Shown here: piece after piece, positions 1 through 11,872 of the stretch
Layout of the letters: each line of letters starts with the position of its first letter
How positions within the stretch are numbered: position 1 is the first letter of the stretch
DNA from: Tillus elongatus
Taxonomy: Eukaryota; Arthropoda; Insecta; Coleoptera; Cleridae
Length of the DNA: 64,000 bases
Assembly: GCA_964006375.1 (NCBI GenBank)
Contig: OZ023267.1
Location: forward strand, 40,127,221-40,191,220
Reading direction: 5' to 3'
Program-made: the position numbers and the translations under genes
Notes under the pieces: generated by a model
Seen by the model: only the letters and a program-made list of their open reading frames with translations
Database searches by the model: none
What the model was told of the DNA's origin: nothing

Positions 1-232
1 TATGAGCACAAAATCTTTTGCGAGGAAGTATTGTAACATTTTTGACAAAGATAATCGGATTTATTTTTAAATTGTTTACCTTGGCGGTAATTAAAAATAA
101 TACCTCAAATTTGAACCTTATCTTTAAAAACCTTCGTCACAACAAAAAACTAATAAAATGAAAAAAAAAAGGGTTAGGGAGAAAGGGACACTTAACGGGC
201 GCCAGGTGAGTCTTAAATGTATTATACTCCTA

Positions 233-424
233 ATGCACAGTTTCACAAAGCTCGATTAAATATTTAACGGCCGGTTAGCTAATCAGGACTTCAGACGACC
301 AATCACAGCTTCAAAATATTTGGTTGTCATGGCAAGAACCCAAATTATAGTCTGTGATTGGTCGTCTAAATCCTTGATTATCTAACCGACCGTTAAATAT
401 TTAATCAAGCTTTGTGAAACTGGG
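233..424. repeat. Fold-back (MITE-like) element, ~190 bp
   Basis: The left arm (about 236-310) and the right arm (about 350-422) are near-perfect inverted copies of about 70 bp around a short loop. The arms begin with a CAGTTTCACAAAGC-type end and contain ATTAAATATTTAACGG and GACCAATCACAG blocks. No coding potential is seen. No clear target-site duplication was found, so the superfamily is unknown. It is probably a non-autonomous DNA transposon. Confidence 0.75.
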
Positions 425-1084
425 CATAAAACTACCAGAAGGGTTGATTGAAAATATATACAGTGAACTCTAATGAACTATCTCATAACGAATAACTTTT
501 ATACTTGCTTTTGGCTAGCCAAACACCTCACAAAATGTGCATAATTGAAATTCAAAAATACGTGTTAAGTTAGGTATTTCTTTCACTAAAAGGTTTAGTT
601 TTGGCAACTCAGGCTACTTGAAGCTATTTAATTTACCCAAATATTCAGATGGCTAAAAGTTGGAATTCACATGCAGTGCAGCGTCAAACCAATAATTAGT
701 AAATATTGTTGGAAAAGTCAATTAAATCCCAAGAGAAAAACCCTAAAAAAATAACAATTTAGAAATTAATAGATATCTTAAATTTGCTTCTTACCCTGTA
801 GAATGTATAGGGGTGTCAAAATGAACGGTAAAATGAAAATTGAATTGCAGATATTTCTTAAGACAGGAGAGGTAATATATTTCTTAATCTACCTTCAATT
901 AAACCAAAGACAGCCGACAAACCAAACTAATCAATAAATTTTCCTTGTCTCTGTTGCTAGGCATGTAGGGGCAATCTATTAAATTTGAAGTGGTTTGACA
1001 CGTGGCACAGAGAAACAGTGTAAAAGTATCAGACAGATTGGCATGGAATGAAACTAACTAAAAACTGATGTGAATAGGTTATAG

Positions 1085-1733
1085 TAATTATTGCCAAAAG
1101 GTAGATATCTTCCAGCAAAAAAGAGAGAGTATAAAGTATTTCAAGTTTCAAAAGAGTATAATACTTTGAAAAGGAGTACGTTTGGTCACCCTACTATTCG
1201 CAAAATTAATAGACTTGACAAATTTGATAGGCAAGTCTTAATAATATTCGTCATATTTTATAATTCGCTGCAGAGTTTTGTGGCCACCTGCTGTGTATTT
1301 GTTCTTGCGCGGATAGCCTGTATTATATAAATATGTTAACCATGGAGATTATGTGATAACGATAACACACGTCTTCGTACTTCAGGCCTTCAGACACAGA
1401 TTAAAAACCAGCATTATGTAGACAACTCGAAAAAAATCAAGATTACTAAAACAAGGGAAGTTAATTGTGAGCACAAAATCTTTTGCCAGGAAGTAATTAT
1501 TGACTAAGAGTATATTCCAGCAAAAGGCAAAAAAGAAACAGTCTAGAGTATTTCAAGTTTCAAAAGAGTACAATAATTTGAAAAAAAGTACGTCTGGACA
1601 CCCTGCTATTCACAAAATTAATAGACGACAAATTTGATAGGTAAGTTGGGTTAAATCATCATATTTTATAATTCGCTGCAGTTTTGTGGCCATCTGTTCC
1701 GTCTTTGTTCTTACGCCGGACACCTGTATAATA
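1085..1733. repeat. Two diverged direct repeats of ~240 bp
   Basis: Positions 1085-1325 and 1495-1733 share long stretches such as TTTCAAGTTTCAAAAGAGTA and TATTTTATAATTCGCTGCAG. A block just before the second copy (about 1470-1490, GAGCACAAAATCTTTTGC) matches the first bases of the window, so the repeat family probably extends off the left edge. Small open frames in this stretch look random. Origin unknown. Confidence 0.65.
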
Positions 1734-3830
1734 ATAATAATAATAATATAATAAGAGGTCTTTATTAGGGCGAAGTTAATTTTACAATTTTCTTCCACTT
1801 AACCCTTAAAAGATAACTTAAAATGTAGGAATTACAAAATAAACAAATTATAAATGCCTTAGTATCCAAAACAACAAAACAATGTAACAACAAAACATTG
1901 ACAATTGTGCGCCTTAAATTTAGCTGAAAGAAAGGAATTCTTAAATATGAATATGATTTATTATAACTACACTACGCAAACTGACTATTTTTATAAAAAT
2001 CTGTAACATATCTCGGAAACCCTGGCAGAGAACATAAAGTATGTTTAAAAGGTATTTTATTATACAGATGTGGTGCAACGTAGGAAAAAGAGCCCCGATA
2101 TTGGCTCGTATAATATTTAGGTATGGCAAACAAGTGATCGAGTCTTGTATTGAGCGAATGTATTTGTCTCCGAAAACAGAGCTTCTGATGTAGGTAATCA
2201 GACCCCGCCCCAAGGACAATCTTGTGAGTTAAGCAAAGAAGATGTACTTTCCAGCGATTCTTCATATTCAGCCAATCTAATTCTTTTAACTTATAAGAAA
2301 CACGATCTGTTCTTTTTAGATTAAAGATGAACCGTAAACATGACTTCTGAACCTTTTCTATTCTTTGCCGATCCCAACTGTCAAGGGCAGGTCCATACAC
2401 AACATCAGCAGGGTTAAAGCGCGAGAGAATCATCGAGGTTACTAAGAGAGCTTTTACTTTCACTGGAAGGCAATTTCGGTGGCTATAAAAACATTTCAAT
2501 AGGCCAAAGCTAGCTCTACGAAGATTAGTGACATGATCAGAAAATTTTAGATTGTTATCTATTATGAGACCAAGATTCTTTGCAGATTGTTTTGCTTCCA
2601 AGCTACTCTCATCTATCAAAATATCAATATTTTTAGAACAAACCCTATTCCTACTGACCTTCCTGCCAAAATAAAGTACGCAACACTTATTGACATTTAT
2701 CGCAAGATCATGCTTCTTTGCTGTCGTGACTAACCTATCAAGGTCTGCATTTAAACTTCCTATAGCGTCTAAGGCATTTTCGACAGGAAAGGATTTGTAA
2801 AGCTGGGTATCATCGGCATAGAAGTGTACCTTGCTCGAGATTATTTGTTCTCGAAAATCAAACGTTGAAATATTGAATAAAAGGGGGCCCAAGATAGAGC
2901 CCTGTGGGACTCCTTTTAATAAACTCAAAGAATCCGATACATCCGACCCGCAGACAACCCTCTGTGCCCTATCTGAAAAGTAACTCTCTATAAACTTAAC
3001 GGCGTCATGATTGAAACCAACATATTGTAACTTCGAGCACAATAGTTCATGACTGATCGTATCAAAAGCTTTACTGCAGTCTAGCAATACCAAAGCTGTA
3101 ACTTGATTTTTATCGTTAGCTGTGAGGACGTCATCACTAATATTTGCTAATGCCGTTGTGGTGGACCTGCCCCTAACAAATCCGGACTGTACATTTGGCA
3201 AGATGTTGTTGTCCCCAAGGTAAGCAGTTATCTGCTCGGACATCACTTTCTCCAATAACTTTGAAAGAACTGGGAAAATGCTTATAGGTCTTAAATGATT
3301 AAACTCAGTTGGATTATTTCCTTTTGGAAACATGAAAACATTTGCAACTTTCCAAACTTTGGGAAAGCACTTTGTCTCAATACAAAAGTTTACAAGATGA
3401 AGCAGCTGAGGGAGAATTTCTGGGAGACATAGGTGAATCATGTCGATACTCACACCATCAAAAGCTTTTGTTGTTATTGAAGCTATATGCCTCATAATAT
3501 CTGTCTCATTGACAAGCTTAAAATGGAAGTTATTTGCATTTTTGTAAATATTACTATTGTAATATGTTTTTAATCCTCTAATATCAGCCTTACTACTGTT
3601 AATAGACGTGAGGTATTGATTTCTTTTGTTTGCGTCACTCAAATGTGATGGTAACATATTGTCTTTTTTTGTAATAATGCCAAATCTATTAGCCAAAGAC
3701 CAGGCCGTCCTATTATTTTCACTTGCAGACAGCATACGCTCCGCAAATGTAAGTTTTTCTTTTTTTATGGCATTTGTAGTTCGGTTTCTAATTAGTTTAT
3801 AATTTTGCCAATCAATGGGATCACGAACCT
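1733..3830 (-). pseudogene. 5'-truncated non-LTR retrotransposon (reverse transcriptase)
   Basis: A long open frame (3735 down to 1972, upstream reading to about 3825) encodes the RT of a Jockey/CR1-type LINE. In order, it has the fingers (RPISIFPVLSK), motif A (LLDCSKAFD), motif B (GVPQGSILGPLLFN), the catalytic YADD box (FYADDTQLY) and a thumb region ending at a stop near 1972. No endonuclease or RNase H domain is present, so the 5' half is missing. The 3' end on the minus strand runs into a TTA-type simple repeat (1733-1752), the usual tail of such elements. The RT frame itself is intact for about 590 codons, so the copy may be fairly young although it is truncated. Clade assignment is inference. 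Confidence 0.85.
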
Positions 3831-5467
3831 ATTATAAGCTAAACACATAAAAACTTAAATTAACCCCCAAGTGTGAATTCTGGGGCCTCTAGTTCGTGCT
3901 CATTTGTAGAAATATGTTGAAAGTTAACAAGTATTTTTATTTGAAAATTCGCAAAGATTGAAATATCTTTAATTTATATTAAATGTTATAAACATTAAAC
4001 AGTAATTTATGGTAATAAATGCCGTAAAGTAAATATATCATAATTATTACTACTAATAAATAATACTATGAATAACGCATCAAATTAACAGTAATTGAAT
4101 TATGGTTTAAATTTAAAACTGTGTGTTCATCGCCTCGAGTTTCCTTTCATAGGAAAGTTTAGAGATTGCCACTGGAAGATGGATAGAAAATTTAAAGAAC
4201 CGAAAATTTGTCGTAGTAAAAAATTGGTTTATCATAGATTTCTCAGTTGTGCAGTAAATAAATAGTAAACGATGTTAAGATAGCAAGATAGAGTAATCTT
4301 TTTTAATTGACGTGTGGTTTATCCTTGTATAATACTTATCTAAACCACTATACTTTATTAAACAAAATCACCCATTGTTTAAGTATTTTATTATGAATTA
4401 GTAATCGCAAAATAATTGTTTGTTTGCATGTGGAATTATGAAACATAACAAGAATGAATAAAATAAAGATTATGAAGATTTTATTATTAATATATGCATA
4501 TCATGGCATCTGAAACGGACATGCATACAGTTTAAATAAATTTCTAAATGTCGTGTGATTCATACTGGTGGTTCAGTCCAAATCCAAATTCCATCAAGAC
4601 CACATAGAAAGCAGAATTTATCAAAAGGTCATGACGCAGCAAAAGCGTTATGGTGGAGATTTATATGAAAAATCTTTCAAATTCTAATTGCACAACTTTT
4701 GATTACATCGTCAATGTTGGTTTATAATAAAGTCCATACAATAAAGATAACATATGTATCAAACTTCACCAAAGTAACTTTATTATTGTCGAATACACAA
4801 ATTATTGAGAAAAGCTTGCCCGATTAGGGTGGCTGGCTAGCGAGATCAGTTTCTATGTAATTGTTCAAAGTACTTACATACTTTATAATACAGTCATTTG
4901 TTCTGCAAAGGGGCCACTAGCGGGAAAGTTGTGGGGTAGTTTTCATTTCTTCCATTCTATATATTTTTTGGGGGTGCTGAATCCAAATTTGGGATTTGCT
5001 AACAAAATTTTATGAAACGACATTGAAAAAATTCGTTAAAATCTCATTTTTTGCGGTTTTTTACTTACAACTCGAAAACTATCAACTTTTCGTAAATAAC
5101 CTTCCTATTCAAAGTTAATTTCATACAAATTTCATTGCTTCAGTGTTTTTCTCCGACAAATCGTTCAGACTCAAGCGCTGATTGAATGAAAACTGATCTA
5201 TTTCGGCTGTCTCCGCAAAAAAAAACACTTTTTTCCACTCCAAAACTCTAATTTATTATTAAAGTCTGTCATTTAGTGAATTCCTCCCAGTTTTCTGCAC
5301 ATGCCTTGTTTAGATCGTATATGTAAAGGTACATGTCATTTTTTTCTAAACTTACATAATGTTGAAGTTATTTAATGAAGCCCGAGGTTGTACAAATTCA
5401 GTTGCAAAAAACGAAAAATCTTGAAAAATATTATACCTTTTTTTAACGTCGGTCTTTTTCCACGACT
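3831..5467. other. AT-rich stretch without a gene; repeat relics
   Basis: No credible coding region. Around 3858-3910 lies a relic of the right-hand module of the (AT)n repeat family (TCTGGGGCCTCTAGTTCGTG), without the AT array. About 5140-5200 (GTTTTTCTCCGACAAATCG) resembles, inverted, a stretch near 7775-7860, suggesting another dispersed repeat. The rest is unassigned. Confidence 0.5.
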
Positions 5468-5665
5468 ATGGCCAATCGCCGACGGCAGGGAGCAGTTTCA
5501 CCTCGCTATCCCGTAAATTTTGCCCAACTTCCGCCTTTCTGTAAGGAGGTAGGGATCTTTAACGTGCCCAACATCGCATGGACACGGAACCGACGCCTTT
5601 ACGTCCCCTCCGAAGGGCGGAACGTGCAGACATACAACTTGCTCAGATACAATGCCCGAACCTAG
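5468..5665 (+). CDS. Small open frame of 65 codons, unrecognised
   Basis: This frame begins MANRRRQGAVSP and is rich in Arg and Asn. It lies in a GC-richer island directly upstream of a LINE 5' region (from about 5690). I do not recognise it. It may be part of a retrotransposon 5' untranslated or ORF1-like region rather than a host gene. The only support is its codon-like composition compared with the AT-rich surroundings. Low certainty. Confidence 0.2.
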   Translation: MANRRRQGAVSPRYPVNFAQLPPFCKEVGIFNVPNIAWTRNRRLYVPSEGRNVQTYNLLRYNART

Positions 5666-5689
5666 CTTGATGTTAATTGTACAGTATCT

Positions 5690-6985
5690 TGTCCCCTGTG
5701 GGTCCGGGGACTAACTAAAAGAACAGGCCCATGGTAACTCCTGCCTCTCGTACGAGGCGACTAATCGGATTCAAGCAGGTGGTAGTGGAATTTTCCTTTA
5801 CGTGATAGTAAAGGATTTTTTCACCCCCGAGGAGGTACCACCCCATACATCAAGGGGCCGGTGAAGTCCCAACGGACGTTTCCGGTTCTGGTGTGTAGGT
5901 CGGTTTCCATTATAAGCAAAAATGATGATGGCTCCTCCTTGTACAAAAGATTCCGGAGGTAAAATACCCCTCCATTCGGATCTCCGGGAGAGGGGTGTAC
6001 AGGGGGCGCCAGCATCAAGATTTAGCATCATTCTCGAATATATGTGGCCTAAATTCTAACCTGAACTCCGTCCACCATTTCCTCCAGGCTAGTAGGCCCC
6101 AACTCATCCTCACCGAAACATCAGTGCCAAAACAGCCACGAATCACCTTAATTTCCCGGGGTATGAGCTCCTTACTTCCTTTAGATTGCATGGAGGCGTG
6201 TGCGCATACGTCCGTAGCAATCTACCCTGCACCAGACTCCCCAATTTAGAAGCTGGAAGAAAAGACATACTATGGATAAAACTCTCTCTCAGGGCTGCAA
6301 CTAAATTCATCTGTTGCATTTACTGGTCACCTTCTGACAACAACTTTGTCCAGCTCCTTGACTACCTTTTTGAGAAAACCGAGCAGCTGATTTCTGAATA
6401 TCCTTCCTCCGGGGTCACTATTCTTGGCGACTTCAATGTCCATAATAAGGAATGGCTAGGATCTTCAAAAACCGATATACACGGGAGAGCAGTGGAGGCC
6501 TTTGCAGTTAGCAATTCTTTAGCCAATATGGTTCAGCAACCTACTTACTTTTCTCGCATCCCAACACACAGCTCAAATCTCCTTCTTACTACAAAACCTG
6601 CATGCTATAAGATATCAGTCACCGCCCCCCTCGGTCGCTCAGCCCACGGCATGGTCACTGCTTCCTGCGCAATGCAACTCGAGGTCACACAGTCATCACA
6701 CCCACGTATCGTTTGGCACTACAACTCCGCGAACTGTGACGAAATGCGGGATTACTTTTCCTCATTTCCATGGGCGTATGTCTGCTTCTCTCATCCTGAC
6801 CCCTCTGATATCTCACAAAACGTCACCGAAATTATCCAAGCTGGCATGGAATTATTTATTCCACGTATACAGAAAACCTCTTCAGCCACTCAAAAGCCCT
6901 GGTTCTCTAAATCCTGTGACAAGGCCAGACTTGAAAAGGTCAAAGCTCACAAAACGATTCTACACAATCCCAGTCAAAATAAAGC
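5690..6985 (+). pseudogene. LINE family A copy: 5' UTR and endonuclease, cut off by a repeat
   Basis: Positions 5790-6985 match, in the opposite orientation, the 5' part of the better preserved LINE at 47.6-50.8 kb. The frames give an apurinic-type endonuclease (SNICGLNSNL near the start, LGDFNVHNKEW in the middle, GRSAHGMV where the family has GRSDHG). A frameshift near 6190 splits the frame. At about 6985 the similarity stops abruptly and the terminus of an (AT)n-family repeat begins; no RT part follows. The upstream module at 5690-5790 (GGTCCGGGGACTAAC) is longer at the 5' end than the other copy and recurs at 40.52 kb. Confidence 0.8.
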
Positions 6986-7591
6986 CTGGACGCAGCAAGT
7001 GCGTTATGGTAGTGAATTTTCATAGAAATGATCTGGCACAACATATTTTATTATAACTTTTTTTCCTGTAACATAGAAATCTAAATTTTGGTGTATAGTT
7101 TACTTTTTATATCGTAAACCTACATACCAAATTTGGTTATCATAATTTTTTTATTTTTTAAGATAAAAATTTTTTTCAAATGAAAACTCAAAATTTTTCC
7201 GGAAAACCTCGTCCGATTTTTTCGATTAACGAACTTGTCAAAGCCATTTACAAAAGGAAGGTACATGCCAAATTTTATCAAAATCGGCCCATCATTCTTT
7301 GAGATAACATTTTTTTCGAATAAAAACTCAAAATTTTCCCGGAAAACCTCGTCCGATTTTCCTGACTAACAAACTTGTCAACGCCATTTACAAGGGGAAG
7401 GTACGTGCCAAATTTTATTAAAATCGGCCCATTATTTTTTGAGATAAGAATTTTTTTCGAATGAAAACTCAAAATTTCCCCGGAAAACCTCGTTAGATTT
7501 TCCTGACTAACGAACTTATCCAAGCCATTTACAAAAGAAAGGTACACGCCAAATTTTATCAAAATCGGCCCATTATTTTTTGACTTATCGG

Positions 7592-7682
<91 letters not shown>

Positions 7683-7727
7683 ATCACACCGATAACTCAA
7701 AAAATAATGGGCCGATTTTGATTACAT
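6985..7727 (+). mobile_element. (AT)n-bearing non-autonomous repeat, copy 1 (rearranged)
   Basis: The copy starts with GGACGCAGCAAGTGCGTTAT, the family's left terminus, and continues through a left module (AAACCTCGTCCGATTTT, AAAATCGGCCCAT) to a pure (AT)n array at about 7595-7678. Instead of the usual right module, an inverted left-module piece follows (ACCGATAACTCAAAAAATAA, 7688-7727). The family has no coding region. The combination of a fixed terminus, an internal AT microsatellite and a 3' hairpin in other copies resembles Helentron-associated (HINE/DINE-1-like) elements. That classification is inference. Confidence 0.7.
7181..7590 (+). repeat. Tandem array of the left module, ~140-bp period, ~3 units
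   Basis: Unit starts (TGAAAACTCAAAAT or a close variant) fall at about 7181, 7321 and 7462, giving periods of 140 and 141 bp. Every unit repeats the blocks CCGGAAAACCTCGT, CCATTTACAA and AAAATCGGCCCAT. Other copies of this repeat family in the window carry a single unit, so this copy has expanded locally. Confidence 0.8.
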
Positions 7728-8972
7728 TACCGCCTCTAATAATAAATTCGAGTATTGGAGTTGAAAAAGTAGGTATTTGCGGCAGCTGAGCCCGAACAAT
7801 TCGTCGGAGAAAAACACCTGATAATCGAATTTGTGTGAAATTTGATGTACTTTTGTTTTGAATGGTAAGGTTAATCGCTAAAAAAATAAATTATGCTATA
7901 TCTATAGACAGTGGAAGTCTCTGTAAAAGAAACGTATATTACAAATTTCATTAAAGTTACAAAAGATTTCCAGAAGGAAACTTAATTCATGTTTAGAAAA
8001 ATAAAGTATCTGCCAAATTATAAACATAGCAGTTGTTTTTTCTTATTAATCGCCAGAATGATCTCGTTTTAGTCAAGTTGATCAAACCTGTTTCATCAAT
8101 ATCAACAATAACAAAATGTCTGCTGAAAATTATAATTTCAGGCTCAAACGTGACAAAGTTATTCAGGTGTTTTAAACAAAAATGAAATCTTGTTCAAAAC
8201 GTATGAAATCTGTGCAATATTCTTTTTCCAAATGTCAAAATAAAACAGAAAAAACCATACATTCATCTAGCTGGAATCCATCACACAATCTTATCCATAG
8301 AAGACTTAACTAAACTCAACAATACTTTATTTACAATTTAATAAATTTACAAACATTTGCATATTATATTAAAGAATATTAAATGTATAATGACATAATA
8401 TAGTAACTGTGAAACTCCTATCTACTAGGTTTATTTTCACAAGGTGTATTTTTACTATATGTTGAAAAATATTTAAAACAATTGATCTGCATGAAAAATG
8501 ACAGTCATAAGAAAAAATCCTGTCGTAGATACTTGATTAGGGTTAAAATTACACGTGGGCAATGATTCTCAAAAGGTTTTTTAATGTTAAATCACGCTGC
8601 CTTGGGACTGTGTTAGTATATAGTAGCCATTTATACAATCATGCAAACACACATCTACACACACAAGAAGACAAGCACGCTACCACTGAGCTATCTAAGG
8701 ATACGCTCACTAACGTTTTGTTTACTTGATACTTGACACCGGCTTCATGCCGAGGATATATTATATTATATTAAAAGTATACGTAACAATTAATTACAGA
8801 ATTAGTAGAATTGCCATGGAAACACATTCAACGACTGTTTCGATCTCATACGACGACATGTTTATGTTTAAAGGTGAATAAAACTATTTTAAAATCATTT
8901 TTATAGAGACTTGACTTGATTTTGTTTACACTTCTACTATTATATGCTACACTTTCAGTCTAAAACCACAGT

Positions 8973-8975
<3 letters not shown>

Positions 8976-9059
<84 letters not shown>

Positions 9060-9187
9060 CACCAAAATTTTAACGAACCTTGGCTTTATGTTCTAGGGAC
9101 CTAAATTCGCGCTCATCAAGAAATTTTGCCAAAAGCTTTCCATCCTGACCTCTCTATTAGCGAATTTTTTTAATGAAAATTCGCTAA
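8976..9187 (+). mobile_element. (AT)n repeat family, right half (copy 2)
   Basis: A pure AT array (8976-9058) is followed by the family's right module (TTCTAGGGACCTAAATTCGC) and the terminal hairpin at 9157-9187, where TTAGCGAATTTT pairs with AAAATTCGCTAA. The left module is missing. No coding content. Confidence 0.7.
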
Positions 9188-10219
9188 TACAATAAATTGG
9201 CATAGTTCCATTGTGTAAGGTACGCAGATGATATAGCGCTGATAGAAACTGAAAATTTGGGCATTAAATAGGCACCAGGAGCCGATAGAGTTCCAGCAAT
9301 AATTTTTTAAATGTGTGCTTCCGAACTGACTCCAATTAACTGTCGCCCCTTTTCGACGTTCTATCAGTGATTCCAAAATGTTATTTATTGGCAATTACGT
9401 AATAAATGCTTATTTGTGGCGCATACTATAAAATTTGAATTAATCAAATATACTGTTACTATTAATATTACTACTACTTTAGATTTTGACTTACAGATAA
9501 AAATATGTTATATCTCAGCGTCTGTCTTTTAATATTCCAAGCATTGCCTTCACTTAGTAGAAACCCTGGCCATATAAACGTTCTACTTTGTTGGAAATTT
9601 GTATATTTGCTCAAACTTCAGTATGTAACATATAATAAACAACTAAATCTATACAGACCAAAATCTAATGGTATTAGTTAAAGCGGAAAAAAATAGTCTA
9701 CCATTTAAGAGTATAAAAATATGGATCTTTTCATATAACACCTGCAAAAGCCAAACGAAATCTTGTTACTAGTTAGTGAAATCGAACTCAAGGTCCGGTA
9801 GGAAAAGTCATCTTGGGCAAGCCTTTCAGGCCGTTATGATGCAAAACACTGTCCCAAAAGCATACTCAGTAACGAAAACTTCAGCTGAAGAAATTATTAT
9901 AGAAGATATGCAGAGAAACGAACTTGATACCTCATTTAGTATACGAACATGGGATATAGGAAGAAAACTCGAATACAAATAATAATAAAAGAATTGAAAT
10001 TCGGCATGTCGCAAGTGAGATTGACACAGATGGAGACTTCAAGAGTAAAAATGTCAGGATGATATATGGTCGAGGAAAAGACACGAAAGGGAATGGATTG
10101 GAAATCGTGTTATGTAAAAAATGCGTCAATGGTGATGAATACATACTATGTCAACGACAAGATACCGATGGTAGCGATTGAAGCAAGCTCCAAAATATCG
10201 TCGTAACACTAGATTTGTA
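9188..10219. other. Unassigned region with a possible RTE-like LINE relic at its end
   Basis: Nothing recognisable is seen in 9188-9770. Positions 9776-10217 hold broken plus-strand frames. The stretch near 10158-10195 (ATGGTAGCGATTGAAGCAA) recurs at about 13930, just upstream of the RTE-like endonuclease fragment. It may therefore be part of the same old LINE, later split by insertions. Weak support. Confidence 0.35.
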
Positions 10220-11032
10220 CAGGGCCTTCATTAATTCCCGAACCCCACGTTAGCGGATTCTGTCTCTCTCTTAGTGGAATATGATTTTATGAGTTGGCAG
10301 TCAAAAAGTAACCAACAAAAACCACTAGACTAGGGACCCCAAACTTACTAAATCAATTGACAGTTCAGTCCATTGGCGCTCATTTTCCTTTTGACGGTTA
10401 TTTTGTATTTTCTATGTATATTATGCATTTTCCAAGTTCGACCAGTGTTTACCTTCTTCACATAATTTTCTATTTGTTGGACAATAAAAATAAACCGTTT
10501 TTATCAAAACTTAGCATTTTCATTGCGTTTTTACGTAAGTTAAAAGTGTAGGTATGTTAAGGTTATGTTGTTGGCGATATTCGACATCGCATGGAACAAA
10601 GCCCTACCAGATCTGTTCGTCGGTAATCTGCCCAAACAGGTACATATTTATATGTTACACAATACACATTCCTAAAACCGTAAATTAGAAGTTTAAATAA
10701 TCGGACCTCAATTTGTTTACGTACATTACAAAATTTTGATATCTATACAAAATAAAAGTAATATTTTATTATGTTTTTAATTTATTTTCTTAACAATCAA
10801 TAACAGTAAACCATACATGAACAGACTTGCTGTTAAAAATACTAAATAAATACATTTAAAACATTTACTGTTTCATCTTATTATAATTTTTATATTTTTT
10901 ATAAAACCCCAAAGGAAATATGAGACGGCACTGGCAACTTAGGGATTTCATTTATTCAGGTTATACAACCGTGTATTCCGGGTTGCCTAACTTAAACGGT
11001 AACGTGGAGTTCGGGAATTAATGAAGGCCCTG
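10220..11032 (+). mobile_element. TIR transposon family T, copy A (deletion derivative)
   Basis: Inverted ends CAGGGCCTTCATTAATTCCC and GGGAATTAATGAAGGCCCTG bound 813 bp and are flanked on both sides by TA, the target of Tc1/mariner elements. Inside are a short remnant of the coding exon seen in copy C (near 10580-10640, the CATCGCATGGAAC block) and an A/T-rich 3' part. It cannot encode a transposase. Copies B (29957-30780) and C (57806-59300) belong to the same family. Confidence 0.85.
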
Positions 11033-11861
11033 TAGATTGTTTTAACAAGCCTCTCAGCGCTGCGACCCAAATGGGTCGATTGTGCATGACTCCTTTTTTC
11101 TAATAGTTGCCCAAAATGTCCAGACTTTTATGCAGTCTACTACTATCTTCTTGGGGGCTATTTAGCCCATTTCCTGAGATGTGAAGGTCACCCCCTCCAA
11201 GGTGTTTGAGCCTTTTGCTTCGGTACAGTATCTTCAGTTTTCACTGTCCGCCTTACACATCTTCATAAGGTGATACCTTATTGGGGAGTGCCCTGTGAAG
11301 AATCCTGTGATTATTCTCAAGTCGTTCCTGTTCAATTCAAGGAACAGTTTAGACTTCTCTGTTGCTATGGTGATGAACCGTTTTGCCTGCTTTAAGCATG
11401 GCCTTTCCCTCCACTATGACCGCATTTAGTTCCTCTTCCAAGTATTCAATTCGTTTTTTTTAATGACTTTTTGTTAGTCCACAATAGGGCTCTGGACCAT
11501 AGAATAGTGTTGTTGCAGCCCTTTTTGCAATCTATCTGCTTCCTCATTTCCTTCAATGACTTGATGTCCTGGTACCTACATAAAAGTTACTTTGTTGTTC
11601 GTAGCCAGTTGCTTATGGATTTTTGGCAGTCCCAGGTCAGTTTAGAATATGTTTTAAAAGATTTCAAAGTATTTAGTGCTGCCTGAGAGGATGTAGATCT
11701 TTCTATTTCTGGGTCTTTTTTGTATGCACTCATGGCACAGAGATTTATAGCAAGCTTTTAGCTTGGAAGATGGTGGAAGTTTTTCAAATGACTTAGCGAG
11801 TCTAAAGTTAGGTTATCTTATTCCCAGTCCTGCTCCCTCCATTTTTTTTAGACCCGCCTGT

Positions 11862-11872
11862 ATACCATACAG
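11862..11872. repeat. Target-site duplication, left copy
   Basis: ATACCATACAG directly precedes the nested LINE and recurs at 13515-13525 directly after its A-rich tail. Confidence 0.85.

Noticed and set aside
1091..1330. 79-codon open frame at the left edge
   Set aside because: It lies in a diverged direct repeat whose second copy (1495-1733) is not open, so it is unlikely to be coding.
5740..5775. tRNA-like look of the hairpin and GGATTCAAGC in the LINE 5' module
   Set aside because: Only one stem and a B-box-like word are visible. No cloverleaf could be drawn, and the context is a retrotransposon 5' end.
7278..7590. A 47-residue repeated protein frame (KNNGPILIKFG, DKFVSQENRTRFSG)
   Set aside because: It comes from the ~140-bp tandem repeat of the left module. 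One period happens to be 141 bp, which keeps the frame. The same module occurs elsewhere once, with stops, so there is no sign of protein selection.
7278..7789. Open frames with long Ile-Tyr runs (also at 21685, 23926-24467, 25933, 29445, 31009, 57566 and 59282)
   Set aside because: They are translations of (AT)n arrays, which are open in every frame. The flanking residues are the non-coding modules of the (AT)n repeat family.
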